Origin: Pseudoalteromonas sp. Z1A8
GTDB taxonomy: Bacteria > Pseudomonadota > Gammaproteobacteria > Enterobacterales > Alteromonadaceae
Reading direction: 5' to 3'
DNA length: 64,000 nucleotides
Assembly: GCF_011378855.1 (NCBI RefSeq)
Contig: NZ_WTLB01000003.1
Span: 62,001-126,000, forward strand
The translations under genes and the position numbers were made by a program. Shown here one piece after another: positions 30,257 through 40,388 of this stretch; position 1 is the first letter of the stretch, and each line of letters starts with the position of its first letter. The notes under the pieces are model-generated. The model was not told the DNA's origin. It ran no database searches and saw nothing but the letters and a program-made list of their open reading frames with translations.

Positions 30257-30508
30257 TGGTACCTTAATTAAGCTACCTGTTTTGAGGTAAGAAAACGGTG
30301 TTGATAACACAGCTAAAATTTTGTTATTAGTTGTTCTCGACAATTGCTCTATCATTGCTCTACCTTCTGCATTTATGCAGTCGTATAGCAGTCATTTTTT
30401 AATAAAGTTAACGCTAGATTTAACCTCTCAAATTGATTAAGTATTACTGCGCAATGGTATTAGCGTCAAGAATAGTAAAGATAAGTAAAAGGGTGTAAAG
30501 CCTCCCTA

Positions 30509-30557
30509 CAGTTGCCCTGCATGCAGTTGGCATTCAGTTTCAAACGTCAATACTAGC
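30509..30557 (+). promoter_or_regulatory. Direct-repeat promoter of the first small secreted protein
   Basis: CAGTT occurs at 30509, 30524 and 30535. The last two are 11 bp apart, one helical turn, as in OmpR/PhoB-class operators. CATTCAGTTT and the following spacer toward AATACT are shared with the upstream region of the second secreted protein gene about 630 bp away. An activator-dependent promoter is inferred. Confidence 0.5.
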
Positions 30558-30584
30558 CATGTTAACCACAAACGAGGCAATATT

Positions 30585-30842
30585 ATGAAACTTACATTTA
30601 TACTACCTGCACTATTAGTTATGGGCACTTTATCTAGTTCTGCATTTGCAGCACCACATGATAGATATACAAAGCAAGAATATAAAAAGGTTCAGCTAAA
30701 ACGAGAACTGAAAAAAATTAACCAAACTAAGGTAGTTTGGTATGTTCCAGTTAAAGTTGTTAAAAGAAACGTTAATAACACAGCATTTGTTAAAGTTAAT
30801 GTCATAACGTATCACCCTAGCCTTAAATTTATTAAAAGATAA
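30585..30842 (+). CDS. Small basic secreted protein, paralogue of the next gene
   Basis: 85 residues with a clear signal peptide (LPALLVMGTLSSSAFA then APHDR). The mature part is strongly basic (many Lys/Arg, few acidic), with VPVKVVKRNV and VNVITYHPSL. No known domain. The signal peptide and the upstream 60 bp closely match those of the gene at 31222. A GAGG ribosome binding site precedes the ATG. Expression in the periplasm or outside the cell is inferred. Confidence 0.7.
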   Translation: MKLTFILPALLVMGTLSSSAFAAPHDRYTKQEYKKVQLKRELKKINQTKVVWYVPVKVVKRNVNNTAFVKVNVITYHPSLKFIKR

Positions 30843-30868
30843 ATGCGCACTTTAAAATATAAAGTCAT

Positions 30869-30898
30869 GTTTGCGGCAATAAACAATGCGCCGCAAAC
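30869..30898 (+). terminator. Probable terminator after the small secreted protein
   Basis: GTTTGCGGC and GCCGCAAAC form a 9-bp perfect stem around a 12-base loop, followed by TTAGCTTTTT. The 379-bp stretch 30843-31221 holds this hairpin and the next promoter, with no gene seen between. Confidence 0.7.
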
Positions 30899-31153
30899 TT
30901 AGCTTTTTACACCACTTAAACTCTATTATTGGTATTATCACATCTAAAAGTGCACGGAAATAACGTTTTCTAAGCACAACAAAAAAGTCCAAGTACATAA
31001 TTTAATAGCAATATTATTAAAATATCTCTCATAATAAATATACTTAAAAAGAACAGAATTACCCTTAAAAATCGTCAAAAACTAGAGATTATGTCAAGAA
31101 CCGTCAGTAAAATGTAAAAAGCTGTAAGCATAGCTCCGTTTGCTGTTGTATGT

Positions 31154-31186
31154 CAGTTAACATTCAGTTTGAACCGCTAGTATTGA
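31154..31186 (+). promoter_or_regulatory. Direct-repeat promoter of the DUF6515-type gene
   Basis: CAGTT at 31154 and 31165 repeats with an 11-bp period. CATTCAGTTT and the spacer toward AGTATT match the upstream gene's promoter. Two separated genes with the same box indicate shared control, probably by an OmpR/PhoB-family regulator. Confidence 0.5.
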
Positions 31187-31221
31187 ACCCAGTTATGTAA
31201 AAACATAAACGAGGCAATACT

Positions 31222-31986
31222 ATGAAACTTACTTTTTTACTACCTGCACTGCTAGCCATTGGCGCAGTATCAGGCTCTGCGCTTGGAGCACCAAACGAGC
31301 GAGAGAATGATAAAAGCTTTAAACGTGATCACGACAAACGTGTTGAATATAAACGCGATGAACGCCGCCATGAAAAAAAGCAGCGTATTGAACATAAAAA
31401 AGAAAAACGAGAAGACCGTAAGCAAGAAAAACGTAGACTCGCAAAGCACAAGCAGGAAAAGCGTGAACAATACCGCTACAACCAGCGCAAATATAACTAT
31501 TTAACAAACCATCATAATTCAGTCTCTTACAGACAAAATCGATTTATAAATCATTTGCCGCGCAATAGTGCCTCTATTAGATTTAATGGTATTTCGTTTA
31601 CGTTTAATGACGGCCTTTACTACCGTAAAGCTAAAAGAGGCTACCATGTAGTTACACCACCTAGAGGCCTACGTATTAATACGTTGCCAAGAAATTACAG
31701 GCATTTTAAGCGCCATAATACGACTTACTACACTTATCAAAATGTGTACTACGTCGCAAATAATGACGGCTATACAGTGGTTGATGAGCCACCAACCCGT
31801 CTTAATCAGGCAATAAAAGTGGGGAATGTGAATGATTATAGCTTGGGCCAAACTTACGATTCATTGCCTCAGGCAGCACAGGCCGTAATAATTAACTCGC
31901 AGCAGTATTTTAAATACGGCGATATTTATTTTTTACCGCAAATAAGTGGTGACGATATAAAATACCTTGCTATAAAGCTAGGTTAA
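31222..31986 (+). CDS. Secreted basic protein with DUF6515-like domain
   Basis: 254 residues. A signal peptide (LPALLAIGAVSGSALG then AP) is followed by a very Lys/Arg/Glu/His-rich helical stretch (about 28-90, HEKKQRIEHKKEKREDRK). A C-terminal beta-rich region (about 105-254) has repeated YY..V..GY.VV..P elements: YYRKAKRGYHVVTPPRG and YYVANNDGYTVVDEPP. That region resembles the DUF6515 family of periplasmic proteins of unknown function. It shares its promoter motif and signal peptide style with the gene at 30585. Metal or envelope-stress roles are only guesses. Confidence 0.72.
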   Translation: MKLTFLLPALLAIGAVSGSALGAPNERENDKSFKRDHDKRVEYKRDERRHEKKQRIEHKKEKREDRKQEKRRLAKHKQEKREQYRYNQRKYNYLTNHHNSVSYRQNRFINHLPRNSASIRFNGISFTFNDGLYYRKAKRGYHVVTPPRGLRINTLPRNYRHFKRHNTTYYTYQNVYYVANNDGYTVVDEPPTRLNQAIKVGNVNDYSLGQTYDSLPQAAQAVIINSQQYFKYGDIYFLPQISGDDIKYLAIKLG

Positions 31987-32000
31987 ATCCGCTATAAATT

Positions 32001-32033
32001 AAAAGGCCTTGCTACCAATAGCAGGGTCTTTTT
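32001..32033 (+). terminator. Terminator after the DUF6515-type gene
   Basis: AGGCCTTGCTA, loop CCAA, then TAGCAGGGTC and a T run; the stem has a few mismatches. Confidence 0.65.
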
Positions 32034-32157
32034 CATTTCCCCTGTAGGTAATAACTTTAAGTAATAAAATCAATTCCCTCTCTAAGCATTAACATAACTT
32101 AGTATTTGTAAGCTTTTTTGCTAAACTACCCCGCATATTAATAGTGAGAGTGTATTT

Positions 32158-32658
32158 ATGTCGGGTGAGTTTCCACGTGCTGGTTTTTGGCGCCGTTTTG
32201 CGTCGTTAGTTTACGATACGTTAGCCATTATTGCGTTTGCGATGTTAACTGTAGTGCTGTATTTATTTGCAGTACAAGGGCTTATTTCTCTCGATGTAAT
32301 TAGTTTAAATGGCGCAGAGGATGTATCTGCCTTTATTCAAAATTCAAATCTTCTTTCGGGTATTCGTACCGCCCTTTTAATTATTGTTACCTTAGTATTT
32401 TTTGGCTACTTTTGGACTAAAAGCGGGCAAACCATTGGCATGCGTGCATGGCGTTTAAAAGTACAAACTCTTGAGGGTAATTTAATTAGCTGGCCGCAAT
32501 CAATTATCCGCAGCGTTAGCGCTTTACTCGGTTTAGGTAATTTGGTGGTGTTAGTCGATTTTAAAAACAAAAAAGCACTGCAAGATTACATCTCTAAAAC
32601 AGAAGTTATTGCGCTTACTAAAGAAGAAAACAGACGTATTTATAGTGAGCTTGATTAA
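32158..32658 (+). CDS. RDD family membrane protein
   Basis: 166 residues with an RDD-type opening (PRAGFWRRFASLVYDTLAIIAF), three main hydrophobic segments and a GQTIGMRAWRLKVQ motif after the second. RDD proteins are small inner-membrane proteins of unclear role, some implicated in ion or sodium exchange. It converges on lptG with a shared terminator between them. Confidence 0.88.
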   Translation: MSGEFPRAGFWRRFASLVYDTLAIIAFAMLTVVLYLFAVQGLISLDVISLNGAEDVSAFIQNSNLLSGIRTALLIIVTLVFFGYFWTKSGQTIGMRAWRLKVQTLEGNLISWPQSIIRSVSALLGLGNLVVLVDFKNKKALQDYISKTEVIALTKEENRRIYSELD

Positions 32659-32711
32659 TACTAACTTTTCAAATCGTGAGTTAAGCGGTAATTAAGCAGT
32701 AGTTAAAAAGC

Positions 32712-32740
32712 AAAAAGGGTGACCAGTGGTCACCCTTTTT
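32712..32740. terminator. Bidirectional terminator between the RDD gene and lptG
   Basis: A perfect palindromic hairpin AAAAAGGGTGACC ... GGTCACCCTTTTT with a 3-base loop, usable from both sides. Confidence 0.93.
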
Positions 32741-32760
32741 CGTACTTCGAATAAGTAAAT

Positions 32761-33828
32761 CTATACCCGTTTATTCATCAAATAGGTCGCAAAGCCTATA
32801 AATATAATACTGGGCAATACCGCACCTATAATGGCAGGTATTTGGTAAACCATAACTACAGGGCCAAATATTTCATTAGTTAAGTGAAACACAATCCCCG
32901 TTACAACGCCCATGATAATACGTGCGCCCATTGTTACTGTACGCAACGGGCCAAATATAAACGACAGCGCCACCAGCAGCATTACCGCAACAGATATAGG
33001 CTGCATCAACTTACGCCATAGAGCCAGTTCGTAGGTACTTGTGTCTTGTTCGTTTTGCTCTAGGTAACTTAAATATGACCAAAGCCCAGTGAACGAAAGC
33101 GACTCTGGTTTTACCGAAACAACCCCTAACTTTTCAGCTGTGAGTTGCGAAGGATAAAACTCTTCAGGCAGTTGCTCTGTTGTCGTTTTTTCGCTAGTGA
33201 TAATAACTTTGTTAACGTCACGAAGTAGCCAGCCATCTTTTCGGCTCAGTGCATCTCTTGCTTTAGTAATTTGGGTAAGCTCTAACGATTTATCAAAGTG
33301 GTACATATGCACCCCGTTAAGCCTGCCGTTTTCATCAACGTCTTCAATATTAATAAAGTTGCTGCCGTCTTTAGCCCATACACCTTTTTGTGTATTAAAC
33401 ACATCGCCGCCATGTATTGCTTGGTTACGCATTTCTTTAGCGTGCAATTGTGCTTCAGGTGCGCCCCATTCGCCAAGTGCCATCATGCATACAGCCATGA
33501 ATACGGCGGTTTTCATCACTGAGCCAATTATTTGTAAGCGCGACATACCAGCGGCTTGCATTACTACCAGCTCGCTGTTTGAGGCAAGCGCCCCTAAACC
33601 CGTTAAGCCACCTATCAGCGCAGCCATCGGAAAAAACACCACTAAATCGCCGGGTATTGTGTAAAGCGTATAAAGCATTGCAGTCATTAAATCGTAACTG
33701 CCGCGCCCTACCGACTTTAACTGGTCGATAAATTTAATTAAGGTGCTAATGCCAACAAGCACTAGCAACGCAAAGCCTGTTGTTTGTAAAACACTACGGC
33801 CTAAATACCAATCAAGCGTTTTCATCAT
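32761..33828 (-). CDS. lptG: LPS export ABC transporter permease LptG
   Basis: 355 residues with six transmembrane helices arranged three and three around a large periplasmic jellyroll domain (about 130-265), as in YjgQ/LptG. The opening DWYLGRSVLQTTGFALLVLVG and the late GPLRTVTMGARIIMGVV are family marks. With LptF and LptB it extracts LPS from the inner membrane. Its start overlaps the lptF stop by 4 bp. Confidence 0.95.
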   Translation of the reverse strand: MMKTLDWYLGRSVLQTTGFALLVLVGISTLIKFIDQLKSVGRGSYDLMTAMLYTLYTIPGDLVVFFPMAALIGGLTGLGALASNSELVVMQAAGMSRLQIIGSVMKTAVFMAVCMMALGEWGAPEAQLHAKEMRNQAIHGGDVFNTQKGVWAKDGSNFINIEDVDENGRLNGVHMYHFDKSLELTQITKARDALSRKDGWLLRDVNKVIITSEKTTTEQLPEEFYPSQLTAEKLGVVSVKPESLSFTGLWSYLSYLEQNEQDTSTYELALWRKLMQPISVAVMLLVALSFIFGPLRTVTMGARIIMGVVTGIVFHLTNEIFGPVVMVYQIPAIIGAVLPSIIFIGFATYLMNKRV

Positions 33829-34937
33829 GCGCCTAACTCCCGCTTAGTTATAACGGCTTTAAGCCAAGCGCCCAGTGGTCGCCCTTTTATAATTAATAAC
33901 CCACCTATAAACAATGCGCTAAGATGAATCCACCACAAGCCGATTGAAGGCGGGATTTTGCCATCTTCAACTGCAAATTTAGCGGCATTTAGTAAAATAA
34001 AGTAGCCTAAGTACAAGCTAATAGCAGGCACTAGTTTTGCAAATTTACCTTGGCGAGGGTTAACCACACTTAGCGGCACTGCCAATAAAGTAAGTAACGG
34101 GATGGAAAGCGGGATAGCTAATCGCCACTGCCACTGCGCTATAGATTCTGACGTATTAATTGCGAGTAATTGATTGGTTGGCACAGCCTCTAACTTACGA
34201 CGCTGGTGCTCTATTTCTTGTTCTCGTATTTGTACGCTGTAACCATCAAATTCTGTTAAATTAAGTGCAGGCGTTGTGCCGTCAGTCTCGTAGCGTTTCC
34301 CGTCAGTCAGCACTAGTTGTTGTTCACCATTTACGGCTTCAACCACAACACCTTGCTCTGCATATACCAAGCGCGCTAGGTTGCCTTTTTCGCTATCGGG
34401 TAACTGCGCAACAAATACCTTATTGAGCTCTTTGCCGCCCTTTTCAATATTATGAATAAACACCACGGCTTTTTCGTTACCGGTTTCTTGGAACCGCCCA
34501 GCCCGAAGTGCCGATAACCCAGCATCTGCTTTGGCTTGTTCTTTTAATTGATACTCTTGCTCGCTTGCCCACGGCGCTATATACATAGTTAGTGCAGCAG
34601 CTAATATGGCAAGTCCAACGCTTGATATAAGCGTTACGCGCACAACATACCATTCACTTACGCCACAGGCTTTAAGCACGGTCATTTCGCTGTCTGCATA
34701 AATACGGCTGTAAGCCAAAATAATACCTAAAAATATACTCAGCGGTAGTATTAGCGAGGCTAGTTGTGGAAGTTTTAGCGCAATCATCGATAGCACTAAT
34801 TTAGCAGGAATACTGCCCTCAGAGGCATCGCCTAAAATACCAACTAACTTTTGTGACAAAAAAATCGTCATCAAAGTTAAAAATACGGCGACCTGCGATT
34901 TTAAAACCTCAGCGGTCAAATAACGAAAAATTAGCAA
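33825..34937 (-). CDS. lptF: LPS export ABC transporter permease LptF
   Basis: 370 residues with the same 3+3 helix and periplasmic jellyroll arrangement as LptG. MLIFRYLTAEVLKSQVAVF and PLSVVNPRQGKFAKL are typical of LptF (YjgP). It is the first gene of the lptFG operon, divergent from pepA exactly as in E. coli. Confidence 0.95.
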   Translation of the reverse strand: MLIFRYLTAEVLKSQVAVFLTLMTIFLSQKLVGILGDASEGSIPAKLVLSMIALKLPQLASLILPLSIFLGIILAYSRIYADSEMTVLKACGVSEWYVVRVTLISSVGLAILAAALTMYIAPWASEQEYQLKEQAKADAGLSALRAGRFQETGNEKAVVFIHNIEKGGKELNKVFVAQLPDSEKGNLARLVYAEQGVVVEAVNGEQQLVLTDGKRYETDGTTPALNLTEFDGYSVQIREQEIEHQRRKLEAVPTNQLLAINTSESIAQWQWRLAIPLSIPLLTLLAVPLSVVNPRQGKFAKLVPAISLYLGYFILLNAAKFAVEDGKIPPSIGLWWIHLSALFIGGLLIIKGRPLGAWLKAVITKRELGA

Positions 34938-35246
34938 TGCTCGCCCCTGTTAAACATGGAATATCACTACGATAGTGAGAATTGAATAGTCAAATAGCTA
35001 TTTTACCTAATTAATACTGGCAAATAGGCTATTATTATAAGCCATCAAAATTAATTATCCTACCTAAGTGCACGATATAATGTTGCATTAGTAGCCCTTA
35101 AGCATATAAAGTTCAATTACACAGTAAGAGTCTAACAAAATCAGCTAAAATAAGAATTATCCTTACATGAGTTACGTAGATAAGACTAGAAAATACTTTT
35201 TTAGCCCCAACTTACTAACTTAAATGACTCAAAATCAGGAGTGACA
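34938..35246. promoter_or_regulatory. Divergent lptF / pepA promoter region
   Basis: 309 bp without a gene. TATAAT at 35076-35081 is a good -10 box toward pepA. CAGGAG at 35236-35241 is the pepA ribosome binding site. The lptF side has AT-rich stretches but no clear box. In E. coli pepA and lptF are likewise divergent. Confidence 0.5.
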
Positions 35247-36758
35247 ATGGAATTTAACGTAAAAAGTGGTAGCCCAGAAAAACAGCGCAGCGCATGTATT
35301 GTGGTTGGCGTTTACGAGCCACGTAGGTTATCCCCCATTGGTGAACAACTCGATAAAATTAGTGATGGCTATATCTCTAATTTACTTCGCCGTGGCGACT
35401 TAGAAGGTAAGCCAGGCCAAGTTTTATTATTACATCATGTACCCAATGTATTAAGCGAGCGCATATTGCTTGTTGGTTGTGGTAAAGAGCGCGAGCTTGA
35501 TGATAAACAATATAAACAAATTATTTCTAAAACTATTAATACCTTAAACGAAACAGGTTCTATGGAAGCAGTCTGCTTTTTAACAGAGCAACACGTTAAA
35601 GGTCGCGACACTTACTGGAAAGTACGTCAAGCAGTAGAAACAACGCAAGATTGCTTATATACGTTTAACCAATTAAAAAGTAAAAAAGTAGACCCTCGTC
35701 GTCCACTTCGTAAAATGGTGTTTAACGTACCAACACGACGCGAACTAACGATTGGCGAAAGTGCTATTGAGCATGGTTTAGCCATTGCTGCAGGTAGTAA
35801 GTTGTGTAAAGACGTGGCTAATATGCCACCAAATATTTGTAACCCAGTGTACTTAGGCGAGCAAGCGCAAGAGTTGGCAACTAATTTTGACAACATCACT
35901 GTTGATATTATTGGCGAAAAGCAAATGGCAGAACTAGGTATGAATTCTTACCTAGCTGTTGGCCGAGGTAGTGATAACGAATCAATTATGTCGATTATTA
36001 ACTACAAAGGCGCGGCTGACGACCAAGCCCCTATTGTACTTGTTGGTAAAGGCTTAACGTTTGACTCAGGCGGTATTTCATTAAAACCAGGCGAAGGCAT
36101 GGACGAAATGAAATACGACATGGGCGGTGCTGCAGGTGTTATTGGCGCAATGCGTGCACTTGCACAAATGCAATTGCCAATTAACGTTATTGGTGTTTTA
36201 GCTGGTTGTGAAAACATGCCTGGCTCAAACGCGTATCGCCCGGGTGATATTTTAACAACAATGTCGGGGCAAACAGTTGAAGTGTTAAACACCGACGCTG
36301 AAGGTCGTTTAGTATTGTGCGACGCACTAACGTACGTTGAACGCTTTAATCCTGATACAGTGATTGACGTAGCAACGCTTACTGGCGCTTGTATTGTAGC
36401 CCTTGGCGCGCATGCGACTGGTTTACTATCAAACCATAACCCACTTGCACACGATTTATTAAAAGCGTCTGAGCAAAGTGGTGACCGCGCATGGCAGTTA
36501 CCATTATGGGATGACTATCAAGATCAACTAGATAGCCCATTTGCTGACTTTACGAACTTAGGTGGACGCTCTGCGGGTACTATTACTGCAGCATGTTTCT
36601 TATCTAAATTTACTAAAAAGTATAATTGGGCACATTTAGATGTTGCCGGTACAGCTTGGCGCAGTGGCGCTAAAAAAGGCGCAACGGGTCGTCCTGTTCC
36701 TATGCTTACTCAGTATTTACTAAATAGAGCTGGTGTAAGTGAAGCCGCTCAAGATTAA
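35247..36758 (+). CDS. pepA: Leucyl aminopeptidase PepA
   Basis: 503 residues from the ATG at 35247, identical in length to E. coli PepA. That ATG sits about 6 bases after AGGAG, so the in-frame GTG at 35241 overlaps the ribosome binding site and is rejected. Metal and substrate residues are visible in [29 protein letters not shown] and [10 protein letters not shown]. It is a di-metal (Zn/Mn) hexameric peptidase that removes N-terminal residues. In E. coli PepA also binds DNA for cer recombination and carAB control; the N-terminal domain needed is present. Confidence 0.97.
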   Translation: MEFNVKSGSPEKQRSACIVVGVYEPRRLSPIGEQLDKISDGYISNLLRRGDLEGKPGQVLLLHHVPNVLSERILLVGCGKERELDDKQYKQIISKTINTLNETGSMEAVCFLTEQHVKGRDTYWKVRQAVETTQDCLYTFNQLKSKKVDPRRPLRKMVFNVPTRRELTIGESAIEHGLAIAAGSKLCKDVANMPPNICNPVYLGEQAQELATNFDNITVDIIGEKQMAELGMNSYLAVGRGSDNESIMSIINYKGAADDQAPIVLVGKGLTFDSGGISLKPGEGMDEMKYDMGGAAGVIGAMRALAQMQLPINVIGVLAGCENMPGSNAYRPGDILTTMSGQTVEVLNTDAEGRLVLCDALTYVERFNPDTVIDVATLTGACIVALGAHATGLLSNHNPLAHDLLKASEQSGDRAWQLPLWDDYQDQLDSPFADFTNLGGRSAGTITAACFLSKFTKKYNWAHLDVAGTAWRSGAKKGATGRPVPMLTQYLLNRAGVSEAAQD

Positions 36759-36785
36759 ACGTTTAGTTTAAATTAATATCTGTTT

Positions 36786-36809
36786 ATAAGGCGCCGTTTG
36801 GCGCCTTAT
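36786..36809 (+). terminator. Terminator of pepA
   Basis: ATAAGGCGCC, loop GTTT, GGCGCCTTAT, followed by an AT-rich tract. Confidence 0.75.
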
Positions 36810-36898
36810 TTATTTGTGTATTAATTGAAGCAAACCCCGTTATATGGCAAAATCTGCCTCTTAATTTATGTATATCAATTTGGTATGCATTCAATGTC

Positions 36899-37363
36899 AT
36901 GGGAAACCCCGATACAATGAACATGAACGCTAAATTTTTCGTTCTAAAGCAACAAGATGAGTCTAAAGCTAAAGCTGAAGATCATTTTGCTTTGGCTGCT
37001 CAAATTGCGGCCGAACAGTATCGAAATGGGCAGCGTGTGTTTATTTGTGTCAACGATAACGAAGCAGCCTGTGCCATTGATGAAATAATTTGGGCATTCG
37101 ACCCCGATAGTTTTGTGCCACATAATTTACAAGGTGAAGGCCCTAAAGGCGGCGCACCGGTAGAAATTGGTATTACGCCACCTGTTGGCAATCGTAAAGT
37201 TTTAATTAACTTGGCTACTCAGTTACCGGATTACATTCGTCGGTTTAACCAAGTTTTTGATTTTGTACCCGTAGAACCAGCTGCTAAACAAGCAGCCCGC
37301 GAGCGTTTTAAAAAGCTACGCCAACTCGGTGCCAATCTCACCACGCAAGATATAAATAGCTAG
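36899..37363 (+). CDS. holC: DNA polymerase III chi subunit
   Basis: 154 residues as drawn. It has the chi domain (AKFFVLKQQDESKAKAEDHF, then RVFICVNDNEAACAIDEIIW and FDPDSFVPHN), as in E. coli HolC at the same place between pepA and valS. It links the clamp loader psi subunit to SSB. The start may instead be ATG 36917 (MNMNAKFF), which gives a more usual N-terminus; neither site has a strong ribosome binding site. Confidence 0.92.
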   Translation: MGNPDTMNMNAKFFVLKQQDESKAKAEDHFALAAQIAAEQYRNGQRVFICVNDNEAACAIDEIIWAFDPDSFVPHNLQGEGPKGGAPVEIGITPPVGNRKVLINLATQLPDYIRRFNQVFDFVPVEPAAKQAARERFKKLRQLGANLTTQDINS

Positions 37364-37416
37364 CCAATCAGGCAAACTAACCAACTAATTTAAGTACTTA
37401 TTTAAGGTTCTGTGTA

Positions 37417-40272
37417 ATGGATAAAACCTACAATCCGCAAGATATTGAACAGTCTCTATATCAAGACTGGGAACAAAAAGGCTACTTTAAGCCATCTGGC
37501 CAAGGCGTACCGTATTCAATTATGATCCCGCCGCCAAATGTCACTGGTAGTTTACACATGGGCCACGCCTTCCAAGATACAATAATGGATACCCTAACGC
37601 GTTTTAAACGTATGCAAGGTAACAACACATTATGGCAAGTAGGTACTGACCACGCAGGTATTGCAACGCAAATGTTGGTTGAGCGTAAACTGCATGCCGA
37701 AGAAGGCAAAACACGCCACGATTTAGGCCGCGAAGATTTTATTAATAAAATCTGGGAATGGAAAAAAGAATCGGGTGGCACTATTACCAAGCAGCTTCGT
37801 CGCCTAGGCGCATCGGTTGATTGGGATCGTGAACGTTTCACAATGGACGATGGCTTATCTGAAGCCGTTAAAGAAGTGTTTGTACGCCTTCATAAAGAAA
37901 ACCTAATTTACCGTGGCAAGCGCCTAGTAAACTGGGATCCTAAATTACACACTGCTATTTCTGATCTTGAAGTTGAAAACAAAGACAAAAAAGGCCACAT
38001 GTGGAATTTACGTTACCCACTAGCTGATGGCGTTAAAACGCAAGACGGTAAAGACTACATAGTAGTCGCTACAACCCGTCCAGAAACCATGCTTGGCGAC
38101 TCGGGTGTTGCAGTAAACCCAGATGACGAACGCTACATAGATTTAATCGGTAAAGAGATTTTATTACCAATCGTTAATCGTCGTATTAAAATTGTTGCTG
38201 ACGAACATGCCGATAAAGATAAAGGCACAGGTTGTGTAAAAATAACACCAGCGCACGACTTTAACGATAACGAAGTGGGCAAGCGTCATCAAATGCCGAT
38301 GATCAACATTTTCGATAAAGACGCCGCTATTTTAACGCAAGGTGAAACATACACCTTTGACGGTAAAGAGCTTGAGTTTGACGCGCCAATTCCTGAGCGC
38401 CTACATGGACTTGATCGTTTTGCTGCACGTAAAGCAATTGTGGCAGAATTTGAAGAGCTAGGCCTACTTGAAAAAATTGAAGACCATGGTTTAACCGTTC
38501 CTTACGGCGATCGCTCTGGTGTGGTAATTGAGCCACTACTTACCGACCAATGGTATGTACGTGTTGCACCACTTGCTGAACCTGCAAAAGACGCAGTTAA
38601 AAACGGCGACATTCAATTTGTACCTAAGCAATACGAAAACATGTATTTTTCGTGGATGAACGACGTACAAGATTGGTGTATTTCACGCCAGCTTTGGTGG
38701 GGTCACCGCATCCCAGCTTGGTACGACAATGAAGGTAACGTATTTGTTGGTCGCGACGAAGCTGAAGTACGCCGTGAAAACAACATTGCAGACAGCGTAA
38801 CATTAAGCCAAGACGAAGACGTACTTGATACGTGGTTCTCATCAGCGCTTTGGACGTTCTCTACACAAGGTTGGCCAGAAAATACCGATGATTTAAAAAC
38901 CTTCCACCCGTCTGACGTGCTGGTAACGGGTTTTGATATTATTTTCTTCTGGGTTGCGCGCATGATTATGATGACGCTGCACTTTGTGAAAGACGAAAAT
39001 GGCAAACCACAAGTTCCGTTTAAAACCGTGTATGTAACCGGCTTAATACGTGATGACAATGGCGATAAAATGTCTAAGTCAAAAGGTAACGTACTTGACC
39101 CACTAGACATGATTGACGGCATTGAACTTGAAGACCTAGTACAAAAACGTACTGGTAATATGATGCAGCCAAAACTTGCCGCTAAAATCGAAAAAGATAC
39201 GCGTAAAGTATTTGCTGGCGGTATTGAAGCACACGGCACCGACGCCCTTCGCTTTACCCTTGCTGCAATGGCATCAACCGGTCGTGATATAAACTGGGAT
39301 ATGAACCGCCTAGAAGGTTACCGTAACTTCTGTAATAAATTATGGAACGCGAGCCGTTACGTATTAATGAACACAGAAGAGCTAGATTGTGGTTTTGCAA
39401 GCGGTGCTGATAAAGAGTTCTCATTAGCTGACCGTTGGATTTTAGGTCAATATGAAGCTACCGTTAAAACCTACACAGAACATCTAGATAACTACCGTTT
39501 TGACTTAGCTGCTAACACGCTTTACGAATTCACTTGGAACCAATTTTGTGATTGGTACTTAGAGCTAACTAAACCAGTATTGTTTAAAGGTAATGAAGCA
39601 CAGCAACGTGGTACACGCCATACGCTAATAACGGTACTTGAAAGCTTACTGCGTTTAATGCACCCAATGATGCCATACATCACTGAAACTATTTGGCAGC
39701 GTGTTGCACCACTTGCAGGCCTTGAAACAGCAAACACCAGCATTATGGTTCAGCCGTTCCCTGTATATAATGAAGCAAGCGTTGATGCCAAAGCAATGGA
39801 AGATTTAGAGTGGGTTAAACAATTCATTTTAGCTATTCGTAATATTCGTGGAGAAATGGATATTAGTCCAAGTAAACCGCTTAGCGTGTTACTTGCTAAT
39901 GCATCGAGCGACGACATGCGCCGCATTGAAGAAAATAAATCATTTTTAGCATCACTTGCAAAAATTGAAGAGTTCACAATGCTTGAAAACAAAGATGACG
40001 CACCAGCATGTGCAACGTCTTATGTTGGCAACCTTGAGATCATGATCCCAATGGCAGGCTTAATTGACGTAGAAGCTGAGCTTTCACGTATTAATAAGCA
40101 ACTCGAAAAAGCTGAAAAAGGCCTAGCACAAGTGCAAAACAAACTTGCTAACGAAAAGTTTGTTAATAATGCGCCAGAAGCTGTACTTGCTAAAGAAAAC
40201 GCAAAACTAGCTGAGTTTAGCGATGCTAAAACTAAGTTACTCGAGCAAAAAACTAAAATAGAAAGCTTATAA
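37417..40272 (+). CDS. valS: Valyl-tRNA synthetase
   Basis: 951 residues, as in E. coli ValS. The HIGH-type motif HMGH is at 47-50 after PPPNVTGSL, and KMSKS is at 551-555. The CP1 editing domain (about 190-330) and the C-terminal coiled coil arm (about 880-950, with [19 protein letters not shown]) are both visible. It charges tRNA-Val and edits threonyl-tRNA-Val. It follows holC by 53 bp, probably cotranscribed. Confidence 0.98.
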   Translation: MDKTYNPQDIEQSLYQDWEQKGYFKPSGQGVPYSIMIPPPNVTGSLHMGHAFQDTIMDTLTRFKRMQGNNTLWQVGTDHAGIATQMLVERKLHAEEGKTRHDLGREDFINKIWEWKKESGGTITKQLRRLGASVDWDRERFTMDDGLSEAVKEVFVRLHKENLIYRGKRLVNWDPKLHTAISDLEVENKDKKGHMWNLRYPLADGVKTQDGKDYIVVATTRPETMLGDSGVAVNPDDERYIDLIGKEILLPIVNRRIKIVADEHADKDKGTGCVKITPAHDFNDNEVGKRHQMPMINIFDKDAAILTQGETYTFDGKELEFDAPIPERLHGLDRFAARKAIVAEFEELGLLEKIEDHGLTVPYGDRSGVVIEPLLTDQWYVRVAPLAEPAKDAVKNGDIQFVPKQYENMYFSWMNDVQDWCISRQLWWGHRIPAWYDNEGNVFVGRDEAEVRRENNIADSVTLSQDEDVLDTWFSSALWTFSTQGWPENTDDLKTFHPSDVLVTGFDIIFFWVARMIMMTLHFVKDENGKPQVPFKTVYVTGLIRDDNGDKMSKSKGNVLDPLDMIDGIELEDLVQKRTGNMMQPKLAAKIEKDTRKVFAGGIEAHGTDALRFTLAAMASTGRDINWDMNRLEGYRNFCNKLWNASRYVLMNTEELDCGFASGADKEFSLADRWILGQYEATVKTYTEHLDNYRFDLAANTLYEFTWNQFCDWYLELTKPVLFKGNEAQQRGTRHTLITVLESLLRLMHPMMPYITETIWQRVAPLAGLETANTSIMVQPFPVYNEASVDAKAMEDLEWVKQFILAIRNIRGEMDISPSKPLSVLLANASSDDMRRIEENKSFLASLAKIEEFTMLENKDDAPACATSYVGNLEIMIPMAGLIDVEAELSRINKQLEKAEKGLAQVQNKLANEKFVNNAPEAVLAKENAKLAEFSDAKTKLLEQKTKIESL

Positions 40273-40313
40273 GCTTTCATAAAAACGCCTATTAACATCA
40301 TTTAATAGGCATT

Positions 40314-40351
40314 AAAAAAGCCGCTCACTTTAATAAGTGAGCGGCTTTTTT
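40314..40351. terminator. Strong terminator between valS and the FadL-type gene
   Basis: AAAAAGCCGCTCACTT paired with AAGTGAGCGGCTTTTT around a 4-base loop, with A and T runs on both sides, so it serves both converging genes. A weaker hairpin (CGCCTATTA / TTAATAGGC) lies just before it. Confidence 0.93.
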
Positions 40352-40388
40352 GTGCCCAGAGCCTAAGCTCTAAGCATTTATACAAATA

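Noticed and set aside
33197-33664. 155-codon frame opposite lptG
   Set aside because: It is a shadow of the conserved LptG frame, with no start signals and no recognisable domain.
38703-39239. 178-codon antisense frame inside valS
   Set aside because: It lies opposite a conserved synthetase with no ribosome binding site; its composition is what the complementary strand gives.
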